From Fomitopsis serialis (Eukaryota; Basidiomycota; Agaricomycetes; Polyporales; Fomitopsidaceae): 64,000 nt of DNA. The stretch covers positions 124,001 to 188,000 of the forward strand of contig NW_025955011.1 of assembly GCF_022376445.1 (NCBI RefSeq). The letters are read 5' to 3'. The notes under the pieces were generated by a model. The model had not been told where the DNA came from, did no database searches, and saw only the letters and a list, made by a program, of their open reading frames with translations. Below are positions 9,353-18,543 of this stretch, piece by piece (position 1 is the first letter of the stretch; every line of letters starts with the position of its first letter). The position numbers and the translations under genes are program-made.

Positions 9353-9731
9353 CGGAGTGGTTTCGCACATGAAGGGACGAGGAGGGCGAGAGTATGCGTT
9401 GTGGTTAATGCCATTGAGACATCATCAGGAAAAGCCATATTCACTTGAGCGTACTTCCAAGGAATCCCATTCCTTTCAAGACAGTAAAGTCAGCTTTGGC
9501 AGCTTTGGCAGCTTTCAAGTTCATCAAGACTTTCATGTCTTCTGCACAACACACTGTTGTGGATGATCTTTCCTTTTTAGCCTCTGGGGCAGCAAAAATT
9601 ATTGATAGGCTTTGGAGGCATTTTGGTTTTATGTACTAGTGGCCTACTGTTATTACTGTAACTGTGATGTACTGAGCCCTGTACAAATTCCTATCCTTAC
9701 TTTGACTTGTACTACTAATATTCATGTACTA

Positions 9732-10122
9732 CTGACTACTACCGCGACCTCAAGACGTACGTTTGGGGCCGTATCAGGTGAGTCAGTTGCGTTCAGAAAA
9801 GAGCCACTGATCAAGAATGATCTGCAGTCAGCGTGTCGACGGCATCACCAGCGATCAGTCGGACGACGAGCCAGACGAGAACTTCATGGACTGGACGGCT
9901 TTGCAACAGGCCGCAAAGCCGGCGTCACCGTCCAGACCTGCCAGTGGGCCGTCAACATCGCGTCCAACCACGGCGAAACCGTCCTCGGCGAAACCGTCCT
10001 CGGCGAAACCGTCCTCTTCAAGAGCCGCTGCGAAGTCAGCGCGGACCGCTGAGCAAGAGAAGGACGGCGAGGTCGCGGTTGACGAGGTCGCGGTTGACGA
10101 GGTCGACGAGCTGCAAGGTATG
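9732..10122 (+). pseudogene. 391-bp copy of the 3' part of the DUF6532-like gene
   Basis: This segment matches 37115-37505 base for base as far as I can read, with equal length. It contains the end of one exon, a whole 50-nt intron and the next exon up to the splice donor (GCAAG then GTATG). Since the intron is present the copy arose by DNA-level duplication, not retroposition. There is no start, promoter or downstream exon, so it is a gene fragment. It abuts the palindrome-element relic at 10123. Confidence 0.9.
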
Positions 10123-12960
10123 TGACACGACCAGCAGGATACGTATCTCTCGAGGCCCCGCTCCCTTCCCCTCTTTGGAGAGTCCCACTCCGTGGATGTG
10201 GTAGCTTCACCATGCCCTGCGTCTGTAGATTCCCGTCCTCGCGCGGGCTGGGCTTTCCGTTCCCCAGGCGGTAGCCGTAAGTTTTTGATCCGCTCCCGGG
10301 CGCGCGACGACAGCCTTGTCGTCGCACATGCCAGTGTTGACGCGGGCACCTCGCTCGGGGTACGTGAGGTGCCTGCCACACCATGTGGTCCAGGCATTTG
10401 GATGCGGACTCGGTCTCGCCAGGTGTTGCTGTTCCTGGACCTACCGGTATATTGTCCTCGACCTGCGTTAATCCATTCGACAGTGTCGAGTTCGGAGAAG
10501 ATAAGAGCACATCCAAGATGGATGTGCTCGGCGGTAGCTCCGGGTCTCGTTCGCTGGACGCGCCAAGTACTTCGTGGTACTCGGGCTGGTGCTCGTCGTC
10601 GAAGAACACGGCCGGCTCGCGTCGGTCTTGCTGGACGCGACGTGCTGGTAGCATGTAGCGTCCCGACGGTCGCCATTCAAACTCGGGTGCAGTCTGTTGT
10701 TCGTAGACGTATACTGGCTGTGATTCGCGGGATTGAGCTCGTCTGTATCTTCATCGAGGTCTGTTGCAGTGTGACACGGCGGGGACACTGCAACAACAGG
10801 AGGTGAGTTGTCAAGTACCGTGAGGTACTCGCCCTTGACAGTAGAGAGGTCAAGTCCTTGTGCGGCACCCTCTGCACCACGATGCAGGTGGAGACGTGGG
10901 TACCCTATGGTACTCGCACTGCTCGTAAGGGTGCTCAGCGGCACCTACATCAAGCTCGTCGCTCCGTGGTGTTGATGGACCACTGTTGATTGCGACGACC
11001 TTCGGGGTGGACGCGATCGGTAGTGGTATCGGAATAGGGGGTGGTGATGGTGGGGCGAGTACCAGGTACTCGCTTTTCGAGTCACTGCCGAGTTCCTCGA
11101 AGCAGATGTCGAACGAGGAGTCCGAGATCTGCGCGTGAATGGCAGAGACGTTGTGGCAGGTGTTCGAGGGACGTACGTAGGTAAGTCGAACAGTGGGGCA
11201 CCGGAACTTGAAGGCGTCGCGGGCGAGTTGAGCGACGGTTGGCTGACCAGAGTGGGCGAGGTTGGAGCGAGTGGCATGGTGAAGGGAAGCAGAGGCGTCG
11301 GACGAGTGTGGTCTCACATAACACGAGGGCGGAAGAGAGAGTGAGGGAGGGCGAGATGGTGCGAGATGGTGTAGCACTCACCAGAGTCGAACTGACTCTC
11401 CTTTCCTTTCTGCTGATCTCCCTACTCGTCCCTTCGCAGTGCTTCGTCGCAGTAGCCGGAACGTCTCCTCGAGGCCATACAGTCGGTGTAGGCGGGGCGG
11501 ACTTGATGTCGCGCGGCTGCTCGACGTCGGGCGTGGACACGGTGAAGGCAGGCCGGCTTCCGGGCGCGCGGACGTTCCGCACAGCCCGGTACCTTTCTTG
11601 CAGGCCGGCCGTGTGGGTGGTATCCAGTGGCGCCGCGTGAACGGAAGGGGGCGAGACGGTGCAACGCATGGATGCAAGCACATTGAGCAAGGAAGGGGGC
11701 ATGTCGAGCGAGGCAAGGAGTGCGGAGCGCGGGCTAGCAGGCGAGGATAGTGAAGGGAGACGGGCGGTATTACCTTCCGTAGTCGATCTTGTTCGTTGCT
11801 CTACCTTGTTAACTTCCCAGTCTCGTGTTCTCGCCTCTGGCAGCCCCCCAGTCCCACTCACGCAAGAATGCATCCCTGCAATGGACAGGTCTTCCTCAGA
11901 AAGTCTTGACACGACCGTTTCCGCTTTGCTCGGCGCCCAGACCTGGACTTGCTCGTCCTCGCGCGTGGAGCTGGTGGTAGCCCGTCGGTCTCCGTGCATT
12001 GAGTTGGCTGTGGCACCAGGCGCCCGGACATTCCGCACGGCCTGGTGTTCATCCAGTGGGTCGTCCACGCATAGGACCTGGAAGGTCGCCGAGTCGCCGA
12101 GTCGCGAGAAGGATGTCGGGGGCGTGTCGGACAATAGCGGAAGCGCGAGACGCGAGGAAGGAGGAGAGGGAGACCAAGGGTAATTTGTGGTACTTGTGAG
12201 CAAGTCGGTCGAGGCCGTGGGTGAGGGCGTGACGCTAGTGCGTGGAGTCGAGGATGGCGGAGGGAGATGGACGCTGCGTGCGGGGGGTACTGATGCGTCG
12301 AGTGAGAGCGGAGTCGAGGGGTTGATACCGGGCGCGCGGCGATTCCGGGCTGCGCGGTGCTTGTCCATGCGATCCTCTGCGCGAGACTTCTCGAGGGCGG
12401 CTGAAGGGTGGAAGCTCGAGGCAGTCGATTGGGCGTCCTCAGGAGACTTTGAGGCTCGCGATGCTCGCGAGGGTGCGAGCGATGGGCTCGCGGCCGTACT
12501 TGCCGCCAAATTTGCTGCAGCGAGGTGACTAGCGGGTGCGCGGAGGTTCCACATGACCCGGTCTTCGCTCTGCAGCGCATCCGTGCTCGTGATTCCGCGT
12601 GCCGTCGGGTGGTTGGGGCGCGAGGAGAGCGAGGGCGAGTGAAGAGACGAAGGGACCGTGGACTCGCGTCCCCCGTCGGACGAAGAACACGCGTCGACGG
12701 AGGACTCCATCACTTGGCGCGTGAGCCTGGTAGATGGAGGCGCGAGTGAGGGGACGTGTGGCGAGGCCATGGGCGCGTCGGACAAGGACGAGGGCGCGAT
12801 GCGAGAGCGTGTAGTCTAGGATGGCGGGAGGAGATGGACGGAGGAACTCACTAGAGTCGTCCTGACTCTCCTGTCTTCCCTGTCGGCTTTTATGTTCCTC
12901 TCCTCGCAGCGACTCGACCTTGCGCCGGACGGTGCATCATCGGAGTGCCTTGAATGACGC
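10123..12960 (-). mobile_element. Diverged relic of the palindrome-rich LTR element
   Basis: Several blocks correspond in the same order to the interior of the 1004-8056 element: 10150-10420 to 2320-2560, 10500-10690 to 2690-2880, and 10770-11110 to about 2960-3420. Palindromes are kept with changed bases, for example 10505-10529 (11-bp perfect stem, 3-nt loop). The minus-strand reading frame is broken into pieces here (10676-9855, 10944-10468). No LTR copy was found at either end. The part upstream of 11082 has no counterpart in the intact element and is described separately. Confidence 0.7.
11082..12785 (-). CDS. 567-aa repetitive ORF in the element relic
   Basis: This is a long Ser/Thr/Pro-rich ORF with no recognised domain. 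A short motif recurs about four times at uneven spacing: VMWNLRAPAS, AARNRRAPGI, AVRNVRAPGA and AVRNVRAPGS. At the DNA level, 11370-11470 and 12840-12920 are alike and both include an intron-like polypyrimidine stretch ending in CGCAG, so the region grew by internal duplication. It may be a further ORF of the palindrome-element family that the intact copy lacks. Coding status is uncertain. Confidence 0.4.
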   Translation of the reverse strand: MSDAPMASPHVPSLAPPSTRLTRQVMESSVDACSSSDGGRESTVPSSLHSPSLSSRPNHPTARGITSTDALQSEDRVMWNLRAPASHLAAANLAASTAASPSLAPSRASRASKSPEDAQSTASSFHPSAALEKSRAEDRMDKHRAARNRRAPGINPSTPLSLDASVPPARSVHLPPPSSTPRTSVTPSPTASTDLLTSTTNYPWSPSPPSSRLALPLLSDTPPTSFSRLGDSATFQVLCVDDPLDEHQAVRNVRAPGATANSMHGDRRATTSSTREDEQVQVWAPSKAETVVSRLSEEDLSIAGMHSCVSGTGGLPEARTRDWEVNKVEQRTRSTTEGNTARLPSLSSPASPRSALLASLDMPPSLLNVLASMRCTVSPPSVHAAPLDTTHTAGLQERYRAVRNVRAPGSRPAFTVSTPDVEQPRDIKSAPPTPTVWPRGDVPATATKHCEGTSREISRKERRVSSTLVSATPSRTISPSLTLSSALVLCETTLVRRLCFPSPCHSLQPRPLWSANRRSTRPRRLQVPVPHCSTYLRTSLEHLPQRLCHSRADLGLLVRHLLRGTRQ

Positions 12961-12962
12961 GT

Positions 12963-15473
12963 TGAATCGCCAGCGAGATGTCCCCAAAGCACGACAAGAT
13001 CGACACCTTCACGTCGCGGTTCAGAACCTTGCTCGACAGGTCCTCCAACAGCACCCCCATGAATGCGTTTGAGTACTGCGTGCTGTGCTCGCCGAGCGCA
13101 CGGCAGATATGGCCGATAACACCGACAGCGACTGTGCACAGCTGGGTGTCGTCGAAGGCCTTGAGCGCTGGGTAGAGGAAGGGGAGGAACGCCTAGATGT
13201 ATGGCGAGAAGCCCTGCTCCAGGGAGGCTGCGAGCGAGCCGACGACGAGGAAGGTGTCCTCGAGAATGGTCGAGGTCTTTCCTGCTGCAGACATGAGCTG
13301 CAGGATGAGGGTCATGATGCGGTCAGCCAGTGGTTGGATGCCCTCGCCCAATTTGCGCGTAACGCTCTACTCCAAGCAGGCGCATTTAGTCACCAGAACA
13401 TACGATGAACTTCGTATACGCACGATGATGACGCTGCAGAAGTTGCTCTACAGGTCGTTCCAGTTGTTGCGGTCATCGACGCCGACGATCTGATTCTGGA
13501 CAAGGGTAAGCTCCAGTCCGCAGAGCCTCATTGACCTTAGGTTGACTCACTTGCATGGCAAGCAACTGCTCCATCCGCGCAAGGATAGCAACCACCGTGT
13601 TCTGAACAACGGGGATGGTATCCGCGGACGAGTGCGTAACGTAGGATGTGATCGCCTCGTACGCAGCGGTACGGTAGTTGCCTTCGTTGCTGGCACTGTT
13701 CGCGCACCATGAGATGCGTCGTCGCAAAGCATATATGCGTACTCACGTCTCAGTCACATGCAACAGTGCCTGCACGATGCCGTCGACGTACGGCGACAAC
13801 GGGTTAGTGTTCGCCGCCGATTGGTCGTCGCCCTCGCTGTAGCCTAGCTGGTCCGCAAGGTTCATCAACGCCCAGCAGCAGTTCGCGACGATGCGTGGGT
13901 TATCCTGCAGGCTGTTGACGAGCGCAGACACGAGCGGATGGAGGTGTACGTCCGGTTTGATTGTGTTGATCAACAGATCGCATATCCGGCCAAGCGTCCA
14001 CGCATCCGTGTCCTTGACGTGCAGGTTCTGGTCATTCATCATGTCGATCAGGATCGGCAGCGCCTGGTTGACGAGGGGCGTGAGCACGGTTGGGTCAGGA
14101 CCCTCAAGGATTGAGCCGAACGCCATAACGGCTACCTCGCGGTGGTGCCAGTCCTGTGCCTTGATGTTTGCCTCGATGAATGGGATGACGGCGGGGACAA
14201 TCGTGTCCGTGACGGCCTGCGCGAGCAGGCCCAGACACGTCCCTGCCGCCATGGAGATGTTCCACTCATCTTCCTGGCCGTCCTCCTCCTGGCGCGTGAG
14301 GAGCTGGAGTAGTACGGGCACAATTCCGGGCAGCGCGATCTTCGCGAAGAACTTGCTTTCGTTTTCGGGCAGCTCGCCGTATTCGGAGGCCTATCCCCGT
14401 ACGTGGTCGGTATTTGGCTATTCCGGTAATCTCGGAGACACACCTCTTGGGCTTCCCATGCCAAATCCGTCTCGATCTCGCAGACAGTCGACCAAAACTC
14501 GACAGCCTGCAGGGCGATGGTTTCCTCCGTGTGTTTCATGCCCATCACAGTAAGCTGAATGAACAGAATGAGGGGAACGAATTGGTGTGGCGATTGTGAA
14601 TCACGACTTACGCCGAACAGAGCACGCTCCATGTAGAAGCTCATTTTCTCGTAGTAGAGGGTCATGATCTTCACAAGACACTCGAACGCGCCGACTTGGA
14701 CGGGTACGGAGTTGCATTGTGTCGCCTCGCAGACAACTTGCATGATATAATTACGCTCGCCCTACGCCATTGTCAGCAGTGATAGACACAGCATATAAGT
14801 CTGCTCTCACCTCACGCTCAAAGTTCTCGCGTACGAACTCCAGAGTTCAACAAAGAGGTGATGGCCGCCAATTGAACATCTGCAGACGGCTCCTCTTTAC
14901 GCGCACCGTGGATGACAGCCGTAAGGATCTCGTTCGAGCGCATTGCCAGGATCTCAGGTTTCTGGCGCGCAGAGTCAACATGTGGCGTCCGTGGCTGCTA
15001 CCAACACACTCACAATGGTCTCGCAGATGAAGCCAATCGCCTGGAGCGTTGCGATGCGCATGTTCGTGTTGGACTGGTTGTTCACGAAGCCGAGGAGAAT
15101 CTCGATCAGCTCGGATCACTGGCCCTGCGGGAGCTCGACGGACGCGATGGCAGAGACGATCTGGGCGGCGACGGTGCTGATTTTCGTGTTGGTCGAGCCG
15201 AGGGCCATCATGCCATCTTGCTTTACCTTGTTGCGCGTGCTCTCGTTGAGCGTGAGCCATCGGTTAGAGTAGTCTAGTTGTCGTGCACTTTCCTGGGTCG
15301 GGGGTTAGGACAGAGGGCTAGAGGAGGTGGGATGATCTCATCACTTACACGGGTGGTCAGAGCATTGTTAAGAGTGAGACCCGCCGCGTTCCTCACGTGT
15401 GCGGGCGAGCTTTCGTTGACGAGCTCAGTAGAGAGCATCATCATGTACGCGGGCTGTTCATCGCTGACGCATG
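12963..15473 (-). pseudogene. Importin subunit beta (karyopherin) pseudogene
   Basis: HEAT-repeat sequence typical of importin-beta (Kap95/KPNB1) runs through several exons with introns kept. Examples are [74 protein letters not shown] and NPRIVANCCWALMNLADQL. The first exon (from 15473) starts after the usual N-terminal helix, and the copy stops at about 12963 within a CFGDISLAI block, so both ends are missing. Nonsense codons lie at 15116-15118 (TGG to TGA), 13448-13450 and 13193-13195 (both CAG to TAG). A two-base loss near 14850 shifts frame. The intact protein carries cargo through the nuclear pore; this copy cannot make it. Kept introns point to DNA-mediated duplication. Confidence 0.9.
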
Positions 15474-15535
15474 AGTCAGAAGGGGAGAGGTTGGGTGTAA
15501 CGGGCGACACTGAAGGAGCACACCGGTAGGGTGAT

Positions 15536-16190
15536 TTAGTTATAGACACGCCAATAAGGATCGCAGACCTTCCGCGTCGGATGGAACAACCCCTGCAAAA
15601 CGTAGCTGAGCAAGATGCCAGGGCCAAGCGTCACCCGCATGGCCTTGACAGCATCCATGACCGCGCCGATGACGTGCAGTCTCTAAGCGGTTCGGCCATA
15701 CGAGTTTCATCAGATGGAATCCTCGCATTCGAGGCCGGCAACGCCAAGGGCGAGGTGCTCGACGAGGGTGCTTGCTGTCTGCCAATGGACGAGGTCACGG
15801 TCGGTGAGAGCATCCTCCTGCATGGGGACCACAGAAGGGGCATAGTACGCGGGCTGCCGTCCTACGTACTCGAAGACGAATGACAGCGCCTTCAAGCAAC
15901 TGGTGCAAACGTTCAGCTCAGGAGTCCGGTACTCGTTCAGAATCGCGGGAATACAAGTGAAGGGACCGCAAGTTTCGGCCACGATGGCGACGGCGACCGT
16001 GCGGCAGACATCTGCCGTACCTGCACACGGAGGTTCATGAGCAAGACTTGCAAGACGTCTTGGGGACCCAAAGTCCTCGCCATGTAACCGAAGGAATTGA
16101 CGCCACCCGGCGAATGCCCTTCTTGTGCGCCTCGAGGTCGTGTAGTGCCAACCAGATACGCATCCATTCATGGGCTGGTACAAACTCAGC
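15536..16190 (-). pseudogene. Fragment of splicing factor SF3B1 (C-terminal HEAT repeats)
   Basis: The translation strongly resembles the C-terminal HEAT repeats of SF3B1/Prp10, the U2 snRNP factor that holds the branch site. Recognisable blocks are [67 protein letters not shown] and VLQGLFHPTRKV. They fall in three frames, with shifts near 16100, 16030, 15715 and 15680, and there are no upstream exons. It ends at TAA (15536-15538), just 63 bp from the importin-beta fragment and in the same orientation. It is therefore a broken, transplanted piece, not a gene. Confidence 0.88.
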
Positions 16191-16333
16191 GTCCTATACC
16201 TCCACCTCTCCCAGCTTCAATCCGCCCTACGTGATGTTCCGTGCGTCCGAGCTGCAGTCGCCTCTACTACATAATTAGAGCTGTAGAGAAATGAACTTAG
16301 CTACTTACCTTGACTTGACGACGTTGCCGTTGT

Positions 16334-16934
16334 TTACTGGTCTTCAGGTATAATCGAGGTCGATGGCTTGCGTCGTGCCGACCGCCTGCGTTTTGGCGAA
16401 TGATTTGATGTCGGGTCTGGCCCACGCGTTTCATCCTTCTTGCGTCGTTTGCTCGTCCGGAGGTTGGAAGACTCTCTGGGAGTCGCGCGTTTGGTGTGGG
16501 TAGGCTGGTGAGCCGACTGTCAAGCAAGAGGTTGCAGTCAGCACGGTGAATCGGAGCAACGAAGTTCTCACATTCACCTTGTGCGACCCTTGTGACGTGA
16601 TCACGCTGCTGTTTGCCGTCGAGCTGGACGCCGCGGTCGAGCTGGACGCCGCGGTCGACCGCCCGGCAACGCTGACTGCCATCCTCTCGCCTTCGCCCCT
16701 CTCGTCTTCGCTGTCGGAAGAGATGACTATGACGACCGGTTTTGGCTTGAGTTTCTTGACTCGTAGCCGAGGCGGTAGAGGGACGTCTGTGTAGTCTACC
16801 GTGTTCTGGTACCCACAGTAAACGAATCCGTCTTCCTCGAGCTTCTTTACGTGGACCGCGCTCTTCTCGACGTCGACGCGGTGGAAGCCTAGGTATTGGA
16901 CCTCCTTGTCTCGAGGTTTTCTCTTCGGTGGCAT
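16334..16934 (-). CDS. Small basic protein with SUMO-interaction-like motif
   Basis: Two exons, 16934-16578 and 16516-16334, are joined across a GT-AG intron (16577-16517) in phase 0, giving about 179 aa. The N-terminus MPPKRKPRDKEV and the C-terminal tail (RTSKRRKKDE, SPKRRRSARRKPS) look like nuclear localisation signals. The centre has PVVIVISSDSEDE, a hydrophobic run followed by acidic serines as in SUMO-interaction motifs. A Ser/Ala-rich stretch follows (AASSSTAASSSTA). No known family is recognised. It lies next to the repeat array and Plavaka unit and could belong to a mobile element. A nuclear, SUMO-linked role is inference only. Confidence 0.55.
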
Positions 16935-16999
16935 GCTGTGCGCAGCAGGGAAGGGCGAGAACAAGAGAGGTGAGACGAGATGAAGAGACGAGATACCGT

Positions 17000-18450
17000 T
17001 GAAGTGGTCGGTCGCGCAGGACACGGAGTTTGCGGGGCGACTTCCGGGACCCGGACGGACCCGGACGGATCTCGATCTCGATCGCAAGCGCAACTTTGCG
17101 CACTTCTCGGACCGCCGTCCTCTCTACCGTCTCCTCCACCCCAGCTAGTGCATTGCAGGCCCCGACTCGCGTGGTTGCCCCTGCTCCCCCAGCCTGCCCC
17201 TCTCCCCTCGTAGACACGCACACGACCTCAGGCAACACGGCGCACACACGGACGATGAGCACGCACGCGCGCGCGCGAACGCGGCCGACAAACTCGCCAC
17301 GGGTCTGGACGCAGCGACAAACGGACGGCTGGCGTGGACGACGAGCAGACGGCAGGCATGGACGGCGAGCAGACAGCAAGCGTGGACGACGAGCAGACGG
17401 CGCGGACGGGCGAGGGCGAGGTGAGTCAGGACACACGAGTAGGCTCATTAACATCAAGCACAGGACGTGGCTACGTGCAGTGCGACGCGCACGACGACCG
17501 CGAGCACGCAGGGCTAATTTCCTGCGTGCAGGCGCAGACGACGAGCGGATAGCAGGCGCGTCAGTGAAAGAGAGAAGGTGAGTACAGATGCTAGCCAGCG
17601 AGCAATCTGACTACCAGCACAGGGCGTAACACTGTGCAGGACAGCGCACACACCGACCGCGAGCTCGCTGGGTGAATGCCCAGTGCACAGACACGGCCAA
17701 CGAAGACGCGCACAAGCGAGCGGGCAGGTGTACGAGCATCAAGCAGGCGCATAGGTGAGCAGACGGCCGAGGCAATGACCGCAAGAATGAATGAATGGAC
17801 GGGTGGACAAGTGAAGGCACGGGAGGGCTCTCCGGCGGATGGGCAGAATGGTGGGAAGATGGGCGGGCGAGCGGACGAACGTCGAGCGGACGGTAGATGA
17901 CGGTGCAGGCGAGCGGGTGGCGGGTACAGGGCGCAGCGACACCTAGGGAACAAGACACGTACACGGTGACGCGCTCTCCCACCAACCCCTCACCGCCGCT
18001 TCTCCAACGCGTCCGAGAAGTCGGAGCGGACCTGCGGTTCAAGCAGGCGCGCAGGCGACACGCACGGCGACTGCGAGCGGGCAGGGCCAATGCCCAGCAC
18101 GCAAGCACGGCCGACGAACGCATGCCACGCGCACAAGGTCGAGCGTGAGCGCAACAAAACAGCGAGGATGGGTGCAGGTGAGGGTGGGTCAGGGGGTGTG
18201 CAAGGGGACGAGAAGCGGGCGTGCAGGTGAGGGAGCGGGCGGGCGTGCAGATAACCGGGCGGGCGACCCGTGTATATACTCCTACCCGCCATGACCCGTG
18301 GATAACCGCGACGTATCCGTACCCGTAGGACGGGTTAGCGACCCGCGCGGATACGGGGCCCGCTGTCTGTCCGTCTGCCGTCTCGCTCCTCTGCCGCTCG
18401 CTTGTGCGTCACCTCCCCGCCCGCCGTCTCACTCACCTGCTCGTTCCGTT
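17000..18450. repeat. GC-rich degenerate repeat array with stem-loops
   Basis: Irregular repeats share a core of GACTGCGAGC, a short inverted repeat around GAAT (for example CTGGG-TGAATG-CCCAG near 17671) and ACACGGCCRACG. The same core recurs at 45103-45965 inside the ABC-gene transposon. Some units begin with GTGAGT and end, after CACAGGGCG, with CTGTGCAG, so they look like introns. Simple runs of GGCGGAC/GACGGGC type fill the rest. ORFs across it in every frame are compositional artefacts. The last 95 bp (18358-18452) match 34319-34425. Confidence 0.75.
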
Positions 18451-18452
18451 TG
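18358..18452 (+). repeat. End-block repeat, copy 1
   Basis: This stretch and 34319-34425 share GCTGTCCGTCTCGCTC-like and GTCTCACTCACCTGC-YCGTTCCGTT blocks in the same order and orientation. Each closes a repeat-rich stretch, so they may be equivalent ends of two related elements. Confidence 0.55.
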
Positions 18453-18543
18453 TACTCTGTCTGGCTCGTCCACTGTAGTAGCGTTCTTGTAAGGAGAGAT
18501 ATAATAAAAATATTTCTATCTCTGCCAAGTAGTACCAACACGT

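Noticed and set aside
8917..9448. Overlapping ORFs with RSARDFG and GRANGR repeats as proteins
   Set aside because: They are frame readings of the 25-bp minisatellite, present in every frame and on both strands.
12963..16190. A single functional importin-beta gene
   Set aside because: Three nonsense codons, a frameshift, missing ends and an adjoining SF3B1 fragment show that this is a broken mosaic.
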